From: Thiobacillus sp. UBA6918
GTDB taxonomy: Bacteria > Pseudomonadota > Gammaproteobacteria > Burkholderiales > Thiobacillaceae
Assembly (NCBI GenBank): GCA_002450925.1
Contig: DKAU01000008.1
Span: 1 to 35,962, forward strand
Reading direction: 5' to 3'
DNA: 35,962 bases
Both the position numbers and the translations under genes were made by a program. Under the pieces are notes generated by a model that was given only the letters and a program-made list of their open reading frames with translations, searched no databases and was not told where the DNA came from. Positions 30,074-35,962 of this stretch are shown here, one piece after another (within the stretch, counting starts at the first letter, position 1; each line of letters begins with the position of its first letter).

Positions 30074-30703
30074 ATGGTGGTCAGCCAACCATCGGTACAT
30101 TCCATGAACCAAAAAGTCGGAGAGATCCTCCAGCGCATCCGTGAACTGGAAGCTGAACTTGAGGCGGAGCTGGAAAGCCGCCGCGAAGCGATGCATGTGC
30201 GATTCGATCATCAGCGCGTCCGCTTCGAGCAGGAAGTCCTGCAGCGCCAACGGCAATTCAAGATCGGTGTGATTGAGTACATTCGCCGATCCGAGTTACG
30301 CAACAAAGTGACCGCCCCCATCATCTACAGCATGATCTTCCCACTGGTGCTGCTAGATATTTCCGTCACGCTATACCAATTACTATGCTTTCCGATGTAT
30401 CGAATCCAGCGTGTCAGACGGCGTGACTACATGGCCTTCGATCGGCGTCATTTGGAATATTTGAACGCAATCGAAAAATTTCACTGCACCTATTGCTCTT
30501 ACGGAAACGGGCTGGCTGCATATGTAAAGGAGATCATCGCCCGTACCGAACAGTATTGGTGTCCGATAAGGCATGCTCGACGCCTGGTGCGAACACACTC
30601 GCATTACGGCCAGTTCGTGGATTATGGTGATGCAGAAGCCTATCGACGGGAGTTGAGGCAGTTAAGGGAGGCGTTGAACACGGGCAAGAAGAACCACAAG
30701 TAA
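30074..30703 (+). CDS. CxxC protein with coiled coil and membrane segment, unknown
   Basis: The 209-residue protein starts with a coiled coil (residues 12-60, GEILQRIRELEAELEAELESRREAM), followed by a hydrophobic segment at about 77-103 (VTAPIIYSMIFPLVLLDISVTLYQLLCFPMY), and a C-terminal region with C-x2-C-x21-C-x3-H in the FHCTYCSYGNG and YWCPIRHARR motifs. The Cys/His pattern suggests a zinc site or a disulfide; I recognise no named family. The start has no strong ribosome site (GTGGCGTAAC). Its stop is directly followed by the 3' end of a convergent tRNA-Arg gene. Confidence 0.7.
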   Translation: MVVSQPSVHSMNQKVGEILQRIRELEAELEAELESRREAMHVRFDHQRVRFEQEVLQRQRQFKIGVIEYIRRSELRNKVTAPIIYSMIFPLVLLDISVTLYQLLCFPMYRIQRVRRRDYMAFDRRHLEYLNAIEKFHCTYCSYGNGLAAYVKEIIARTEQYWCPIRHARRLVRTHSHYGQFVDYGDAEAYRRELRQLREALNTGKKNHK

Positions 30704-30704
30704 T

Positions 30705-30780
30705 TGGCGCCCCCGACACGAATCGAACGTGTGACCCTCCCCTTAGGAGGGGGATGCTCTATCCACTGAGCTACGGGGGC
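30705..30780 (-). tRNA. tRNA-Arg (anticodon CCT)
   Basis: The minus strand folds as a tRNA: acceptor GCCCCCG with CGGGGGC, D-arm GCTC..GAGC, an anticodon stem TCCCC/GGGGA with the 7-nt loop CTCCTAA (anticodon CCT, reading AGG), T-arm ACACG-TTCGATT-CGTGT, discriminator G and encoded CCA at 30707-30705. It is 76 nt long. A TAAAAT -10-like box lies just upstream on the minus strand (30795-30790). Confidence 0.95.
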
Positions 30781-30831
30781 GTGGCGCGCATTTTAGCCAA
30801 TATTGTCACAGCGCGCTGATATCATGACCAT

Positions 30832-31356
30832 ATGAAACTAGCGCTGCTGATTATTTTACCTCTCATCGCCTGGGTGGTTTGGCGTGCATGGCAGACCGGT
30901 CCAACTCCAGAAGTTGGCATGCCGGCGCCTGATTTCAAACTGCCTGATCAGCACGGCAAGCTCCATTCGTTGTCGGATTATGCCGGTCGCTGGCTGGTGC
31001 TGTATTTTTATCCCAAGGATGACACACCGGGCTGCACGCGCGAGGCCTGTTCATTTCGCGACGACTTGGCCAGACTGCAGACTGCCGGCGCAGAAGTGGT
31101 CGGAATCAGCGTGGATTCCCAGGAAAGCCATCAGCAATTTGCCAACAAATATGCTCTCACCTTTACCTTGCTGGCCGACATGGATGGCAATACGGCGCGC
31201 CATTATGGTGCGCTGATGGATTGGAAAATTTTCCAGCTGGCAACGCGCACTACTTTTCTGATCGACCCTGTCGGAAAAATTTATCACGTGTACAAGCATG
31301 TAGACCCAAGCAAACATGCAGATGAAATTCTGGCAGATATGCCAAAAACTCAATAA
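30832..31356 (+). CDS. bcp: membrane-anchored Bcp-type peroxiredoxin
   Basis: The 174-residue protein has an N-terminal hydrophobic segment (residues 3-20, LALLIILPLIAWVVWRAW), then a peroxiredoxin domain. YPKDDTPGCTREACSF carries the peroxidatic Cys68 and, five residues on, Cys73, as in Bcp (C45/C50 in E. coli). ISVDSQESHQQFANKYALTFTLLADMDG and RTTFLIDPVGKIYHVY are also characteristic. It reduces peroxides with thioredoxin-type donors. The hydrophobic leader is not part of standard Bcp and would place the domain in the periplasm or at the membrane. It has a weak ribosome site. Confidence 0.88.
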   Translation: MKLALLIILPLIAWVVWRAWQTGPTPEVGMPAPDFKLPDQHGKLHSLSDYAGRWLVLYFYPKDDTPGCTREACSFRDDLARLQTAGAEVVGISVDSQESHQQFANKYALTFTLLADMDGNTARHYGALMDWKIFQLATRTTFLIDPVGKIYHVYKHVDPSKHADEILADMPKTQ

Positions 31357-31407
31357 CCAGCCAAGATTGCCGTAATTCGACTAAATAATTTTAGAATTCA
31401 GGCCAGA

Positions 31408-32592
31408 ATGAATCGTATCTTCCTTTTTCTGATTGCCGGCGCATTTCTGGTGTTAACGCTGTTGATCGCAGCGCTTGCTGCCAATGGCATCTACCAGCTT
31501 GGCCGCCTGAATAACCAGATCGAAACGGTACTCAAGCAATACAGCCTCAAACTCGACACAGTCAGTACCCTTCAGGTTGATTCCTATACTCGTGGCGACC
31601 GTCTGCTGAGAATGGCCATCGAAGAAGACCCCTTCGTGAGGGATGAGCTTTTCATTGAATTCAATCGTGCCGGATTTCTTGTTGGTTCGGGTCGCCGAAA
31701 ACTGCTGGAACTTGGACTGACCATTGAGGAGCGCAAGCTGTTCGACGAACAAAGCCAACTGATCGAGAGAATCATCCCGATGCAGGAGCGTGTCATCGAC
31801 TATCTCCATCGCGACCAGATTGTAGACGCGCGAAATGTTCTGATCGCCGAAGGCATCGCAATGCAATCCAGGCTTGTGGAAATGCTTGGCGTGCTTCATG
31901 AAGATATGCGCGCAACCCATACCCAGGCCCTGAATAAAGCGGCAGAAAATTATCAGCGCGGCCGGTTCTTGACTTATTTGCTGGGCATAAGCGCAACGAT
32001 TTTTGGCCTTGCCCTGGCGGCGTTCACCATGAATCGCCTTGTTAGAAACGCCCGTGATATTGACCAGCAGATAAAGGATCTCGAATCATCACGCTCTGCT
32101 CTGGAAGCAGAGGCTACTCACGATGCGATGACCGGCCTGGCAAACCGCAAACTGTTTTACGACCGTCTCAAGCAGGCCATGCTGAATGCAAAACGCTACA
32201 ACCGCAAGGTCGGCGTATTGTTCGTTGACCTAGACAACTTCAAGACAGTAAACGACCTGTATGGGCATCATGTGGGCGACGCCCTGCTTGAGGAAGTTGC
32301 CAAACGACTCCAGGACTCCGTTCGCGAATCCGATACCATTGCACGTGCGGGCGGAGATGAGTTCCTAATCCTGCTGGGCAACCTCAACAGGCCGGAAGAT
32401 TGCGATGCCGCTATCGACAAGATAGAGGATGCATTGGAGATGAAGGCCAACTTGCACGACGTGGAACTGATGATTTCAGCCAGCATCGGCCGCGCAATCT
32501 ATCCTGACGACGGTGTTACCGAAGATGCGTTGATCCGCGCAGCTGACGCCTCCATGTACCGGGTCAAGACCGGGCAGCCCAGAACACACTAA
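31408..32592 (+). CDS. membrane diguanylate cyclase (GGDEF)
   Basis: The 394-residue protein has an N-terminal transmembrane helix (about 5-27), a periplasmic all-helical sensor (about 28-190, four-helix-bundle like), a second helix (191-210), and a GGDEF domain at about 235-390. The active site is AGGDEF at about residue 315, and the inhibitory I-site RESD is five residues upstream, so it should be an active, product-inhibited diguanylate cyclase. DATHDAMTGLANRKLFYDRL opens the domain. The sensor ligand is unknown. Its stop shares CTAA with the stop of the convergent CDP-alcohol gene. Confidence 0.93.
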   Translation: MNRIFLFLIAGAFLVLTLLIAALAANGIYQLGRLNNQIETVLKQYSLKLDTVSTLQVDSYTRGDRLLRMAIEEDPFVRDELFIEFNRAGFLVGSGRRKLLELGLTIEERKLFDEQSQLIERIIPMQERVIDYLHRDQIVDARNVLIAEGIAMQSRLVEMLGVLHEDMRATHTQALNKAAENYQRGRFLTYLLGISATIFGLALAAFTMNRLVRNARDIDQQIKDLESSRSALEAEATHDAMTGLANRKLFYDRLKQAMLNAKRYNRKVGVLFVDLDNFKTVNDLYGHHVGDALLEEVAKRLQDSVRESDTIARAGGDEFLILLGNLNRPEDCDAAIDKIEDALEMKANLHDVELMISASIGRAIYPDDGVTEDALIRAADASMYRVKTGQPRTH

Positions 32593-33140
32593 CTTTCCTG
32601 GTAAGCCTTTCTTCCCCACACCCACACATACTGCATGCCGGATGCCACCGTAGTGGCAAACACCAGGCCGAACATCGGCGCAAGCCAGTTGTCCCCCGTC
32701 ACGATGCCGGCCTGATGTCCAAGCACCAGCGCAAGCATGCCAAATTCTGCAAAAGTATTGGTCTTCCCCAGCAAGGTTGGATGTATTTCAAGATGCCCGG
32801 CCATGCCGCGATAAGCCAGTGCGCCGATCACGATCACCGCATCGCGGATGACAATGGCAAGCGCCATCCATACCGGCACCAGATTGAAGCTGGTCAGCAC
32901 CACCAGCACTGACAGTGACAAGGCCTTGTCGGTAACGGTATCCAAGGCTGCGCCAATCGCCGTGCACTGATTGAGCTTGCGCGCCAGATAACCGTCCAGC
33001 CCGTCAGTTGAAGCCGCAACCAAAAACACCCAGGTCGCCACCTCCCATTGATTCTGCAACACAAACCAGATTGTCGCCGGTACGCCCATGAGGCGGATGC
33101 CGGTTATGGCGTTGGGAATGTTGAAAGCTTTTTCTTCCAT
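32589..33140 (-). CDS. CDP-alcohol phosphatidyltransferase
   Basis: This 183-residue inner-membrane enzyme has the full CDP-alcohol motif: D46-x2-DG-x2-AR-x8-G63-x3-D67-x3-D71 (in STDGLDGYLARKLNQCTAIGAALDTVTDKAL), which binds the Mg2+ and CDP-alcohol. About five to six helices follow. PgsA-like phosphatidylglycerophosphate synthases are similar in length, but the acceptor alcohol is not certain. The start at 33140 lies 4 nt after the hrpA stop and suggests translational coupling; an in-frame TTG at 33176 would overlap hrpA. Confidence 0.88.
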   Translation of the reverse strand: MEEKAFNIPNAITGIRLMGVPATIWFVLQNQWEVATWVFLVAASTDGLDGYLARKLNQCTAIGAALDTVTDKALSLSVLVVLTSFNLVPVWMALAIVIRDAVIVIGALAYRGMAGHLEIHPTLLGKTNTFAEFGMLALVLGHQAGIVTGDNWLAPMFGLVFATTVASGMQYVWVWGRKAYQES

Positions 33141-33144
33141 ATGT

Positions 33145-35962
33145 TTAAGATTGGATGCTTTCCCAAAGCTTTTCAAGCCGCTTGGCAGACACCGGGTGAG
33201 GCGTTTTCAGCTCCTGTGCAAACAGCGACACCCGCAGCTCTTCCAGATGCCAGCGAAATTCAGCAAGCAAAGGATCACGCACCCCTGCCTTGCGGTGTTT
33301 GGCCAGGCGCTCATGATGGCGCTGCTCAAAACCCTGAATGATCGCGCTGTGGCGAGCATCACGATCGCCCGCCGACGGCAACTTCTCGAAGCGGCGCAGG
33401 ATGGCTTTCAGATAACGCGGCAGGTGCTGCCAGCGCTCCCATGGCGTGGCACTGATGAACCCCGGGTACACCAGTTTCGCCAAGTGCGCCTGCTCGTCCT
33501 TTTGCGCGTGAGCAAAGGCTGACTTCTGCGAGAGTTTTGCCTGTACCTGCTGGGATAAATCCAGACACTCTTCCACGGACTTCAGCAGCGCCTGCATCAC
33601 CGGCGTGATACGCGGCTTGGCGCGCTCCTTCTGCTTGTCGAAGGCCTTTTGATTGCGCGGCAACTCGTCATCCCCCAGACAGGCACGTGCTGCAATGGTG
33701 TCGAGCAGCTCTTCGAAGAAGGCATCCGCATTGCCGATCGACCGATACTTCAGCGCCAGTGATGTCTGTCGGGACAGATCTTTTTCCAGTTGCTTGAACT
33801 GGGGGGCCAGCGCCAGTCGCAACAATCTCACCACCCCCTTGCGGCTTTCCGCATCCGCTGCCTGCTCGGTATCCACCAGCTTGAGCGAAACGCTGTCACT
33901 CTCGTCCACCAGCGCAGGATAGCCAGTCAGCTTTTGCCCTCCGCGGCTGAATGCCACGCTTGCCGGCAGATCGCCAAAGTCCCACGCAACAATGCCTTCG
34001 CGCTCGTACTCGCTACTTTCCTCGCCTTTGCCGTAAGTCAGGCTGGCGGTTTCACCCAATTGTTTTCTCAGTTCGACCATATCTCGTCCCATGGCGAGTT
34101 CCTGACCGCCATCGTCCAGCACGCGAAGATTGATCCGGAGATGCGCATCCACCTCCGCTTCGCGAACATCGGATTTTTTGCCGGTGCGCTTTTCCACCCA
34201 TGCCGACACGGATTGCGTCAGCGGCTTATCGCCAGCTTTGGTGTCGCTCAGGAATGCAGTGACTGATTGCGCCAGCGGTACCAGTGCATTGCGCACCTCC
34301 TTGGGCAGCGCCTTGAACAGCGCGTTCACACGTTCGCGCAACATGCCGGGAATTGCCCAGTCGAGCTGTGCTTCACTGACTTTGTTCAACAGATACAACG
34401 GCAGAGAAAGTGTCGCGCCGTCGAGCGGGTGGCCGGGCTCGAAGCGGTATTTGACCGCACATTCCACGCCATCGACCTTGAGGCTTTCCGGATACAAGCC
34501 CTGTGACAGGTCCAGTCCCTCGGCGACGATATCCTCGCGCATGAGTTTGAGTGTATTGGCATCAACGCCCTTGAGCCATTTCTCGAAGGCAGGCCCGTTG
34601 TGCATGCCGGCAGGAATGCGCGCATCGAAAAATTGATAGATTCGCTCCTCGTCCAGCCACACGCCCGACTTGCGCGCCTTGTGCTCCAGTTCCTCGATGT
34701 GCTTGATAAGTTCGCGGTTGTGCTGGAACCACTTTGCTTGTGTCTCGTATTCGCCCGAAACCAGCGCACCGCGAATGAATATCTCCCTGGAAACTGCCGG
34801 ATCGATCGGGCCGTAATGAATCCTTCTTCTCGAAGCGAGCGTCACGCCGTAGAGCACCACACGTTCAAATGCCATGACACGTGCAGACTTGCGATCCCAG
34901 TGCGGTTCGGAATAGCTGCGCTCGATCACATGCTGCGCGGCAGCCTCGATCCACTCCGGCCTCACCTCTGCCGCCATGCGCCCCATGAGTCGGCCCACGT
35001 CTGTAAGCTCCGCTGCCACCACCCACTTGGGCCCCTTCTTCGCCAGCACCGAAGCCGGATGCAGGGAAAATTTCAGTTCGCGCGCACCCTGGTAATTCCC
35101 CTCGCCCGGCTTGCGTGCCTTGGCATCGTCTGATTTGAAGCCGATGTTGCCCAGGAGACCCGTCAACAGGGCCTGGTGCAGGGCATCGTAGCCTGCGGGC
35201 TTTTCATTCAGCCGCAAGCCCATTTCCGCAACCTGGGTGGCAAGCTGGCCGTGCACGTCGCGCCACTCACGCATGCGACGCGGCGAAAGAAAATGATCGG
35301 AAAGCTGATTCTGCAACAGTCGATTGGATTTCTTGTGCTTGATGGCCTCGTCGTACCAGTGCCACAGCTTCACCACCGACACAAAGTCTGAACGCTCATC
35401 GGCGAACAGCTTGTGCTTCTCGTCCGCGCTGCCGGCACGATCCTGCGGGCGTTCTCGCGGATCCTGCACCGACAGGAAACTGGCGATGGCCAGCATCTCG
35501 GCAAGGCAACCGGTACGCTCCCCCGCCAGGATCATGCGTGCCATGCGCGGATCGAGCGGCAGCCTTGCCACACGCTCGCCGATTTTTGTCAGCGCGTTTT
35601 TCTCATCCAGCGCGTTGAGTTCATGCAGCAAGCGGTAGCCGTCCGCAATGAAACGCGATTGCGGCGGATCGATGAAGGGAAAACCTTCCACGTTGCCCAG
35701 ACCAAGCGATTTCATGCGCAGGATCACGCCTGCCAAACTTGAACGCAGCAGTTCCGGATCGGTGAAGCGCGGACGGTTGTTGAAATCGTCCTCGTCATAG
35801 AGGCGGATACAGATGCCGTCCATCACGCGTCCGCAGCGGCCGGCTCGCTGGTTGGCGGAAGCCTGCGAGATTTTCTCGATCAGCAACTGCTCAACCTTGT
35901 TGCGCGCAGAGTAGCGCTTGACCCGCGCCTGGCCAGTATCGATCACGTAGCGGATGCCCGGC
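33145..35962 (-). CDS. hrpA: ATP-dependent RNA helicase HrpA, 3' part
   Basis: The minus-strand frame enters at the right edge of the window and runs to a stop at 33145, giving about 940 residues of the C-terminal part. It begins in the second RecA domain (PGIRYVIDTGQ..., then motif VI QRAGRCGR) and continues through the winged-helix/ratchet region and the long HrpA-specific tail (SGVWLDEERIYQFFDARIPAG and beyond). E. coli HrpA is about 1,300 residues; the DEAH motif lies outside the window. HrpA acts in RNA and ribosome quality control. The gene overlaps no other and is followed within 4 nt by the phosphatidyltransferase gene. Confidence 0.95.
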   Translation of the reverse strand, partial: PGIRYVIDTGQARVKRYSARNKVEQLLIEKISQASANQRAGRCGRVMDGICIRLYDEDDFNNRPRFTDPELLRSSLAGVILRMKSLGLGNVEGFPFIDPPQSRFIADGYRLLHELNALDEKNALTKIGERVARLPLDPRMARMILAGERTGCLAEMLAIASFLSVQDPRERPQDRAGSADEKHKLFADERSDFVSVVKLWHWYDEAIKHKKSNRLLQNQLSDHFLSPRRMREWRDVHGQLATQVAEMGLRLNEKPAGYDALHQALLTGLLGNIGFKSDDAKARKPGEGNYQGARELKFSLHPASVLAKKGPKWVVAAELTDVGRLMGRMAAEVRPEWIEAAAQHVIERSYSEPHWDRKSARVMAFERVVLYGVTLASRRRIHYGPIDPAVSREIFIRGALVSGEYETQAKWFQHNRELIKHIEELEHKARKSGVWLDEERIYQFFDARIPAGMHNGPAFEKWLKGVDANTLKLMREDIVAEGLDLSQGLYPESLKVDGVECAVKYRFEPGHPLDGATLSLPLYLLNKVSEAQLDWAIPGMLRERVNALFKALPKEVRNALVPLAQSVTAFLSDTKAGDKPLTQSVSAWVEKRTGKKSDVREAEVDAHLRINLRVLDDGGQELAMGRDMVELRKQLGETASLTYGKGEESSEYEREGIVAWDFGDLPASVAFSRGGQKLTGYPALVDESDSVSLKLVDTEQAADAESRKGVVRLLRLALAPQFKQLEKDLSRQTSLALKYRSIGNADAFFEELLDTIAARACLGDDELPRNQKAFDKQKERAKPRITPVMQALLKSVEECLDLSQQVQAKLSQKSAFAHAQKDEQAHLAKLVYPGFISATPWERWQHLPRYLKAILRRFEKLPSAGDRDARHSAIIQGFEQRHHERLAKHRKAGVRDPLLAEFRWHLEELRVSLFAQELKTPHPVSAKRLEKLWESIQS

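Noticed and set aside
33790..34636. Plus-strand frames of 158-168 codons opposite hrpA
   Set aside because: They are shadows of the conserved HrpA frame on the minus strand.
1..35962. Search for mobile elements, phage genes, toxin-antitoxin or restriction systems
   Set aside because: No transposase, integrase, terminal inverted repeats, toxin-antitoxin pair or restriction motif was seen; the region reads as stable chromosome.

Overview
The window is a chromosomal segment of a betaproteobacterium. Its gene families are typical of that class: an extra short infA beside a cold-shock gene, a 'translational machinery' eRF1-domain-3-like protein, DUF2189, DUF3465 and DUF1059 proteins, HrpA, and a LysR-DoxX-pirin module. 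The genus cannot be fixed by eye. I see no insertion sequences, integrases, phage genes, CRISPR arrays or rRNA. Coding is dense on both strands, and several convergent gene pairs are closed by strong two-way terminators.

Layout. (1) 1-5.6 kb, plus strand: an unrecognised exported protein, a 52-codon orphan reading frame, a DUF2339 membrane protein, a periplasmic alpha/beta hydrolase, a DUF302 protein and a SAM methyltransferase. (2) 5.7-9.5 kb: a membrane protein built of five ~91-residue TM-helix repeats (mechanosensitive-channel-like), a methanethiol S-methyltransferase (MddA-like), a group 1 truncated haemoglobin, then IF-1 and a CspA-family protein on the minus strand. (3) 9.7-16.6 kb: small proteins, two paralogous winged-helix genes (minus strand), a rhodanese, a CoA-binding protein, a run of MBL hydrolase / CopD-like / DUF3465 / 4-TM protein, and an FKBP isomerase. 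(4) 16.6-23.2 kb: an Arg/Asp-rich lipoprotein, cytochrome c lipoprotein, DUF2189, DUF1059 and DUF3862-like proteins, a GlcG-like protein with an MFS transporter, a flavin reductase, and a DUF211 + VIT1/CCC1 pair. (5) 23.3-36 kb: a GGDEF-EAL protein, pirin-DoxX facing a LysR regulator, a YbaK-type deacylase, MscS, a CxxC protein, tRNA-Arg(CCT), a Bcp-type peroxiredoxin, a diguanylate cyclase, a CDP-alcohol phosphatidyltransferase and the 3' part of hrpA (cut by the window edge).

The strongest unexplained signal is regulatory. The two winged-helix paralogues (10691-10954 and 15380-15673) share the same upstream layout: a perfect TATAAT box, a terminator-like hairpin with a U-run almost at the predicted transcript 5' end, an inverted repeat, and then a ribosome site and start 85-87 nt from the hairpin. 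This looks like a built-in attenuator or a source of ~40-nt RNAs. A related pattern (terminator-like hairpin about 30 nt before the start) is found in front of both csp and infA, whose products belong to families known to antiterminate transcription. Other points are a sigma-28-like promoter before the GGDEF-EAL gene, a 17-bp dyad between lysR and doxX, a palindrome inside the DUF2189 promoter, and a bacterial DUF211 protein next to a VIT-family transporter.
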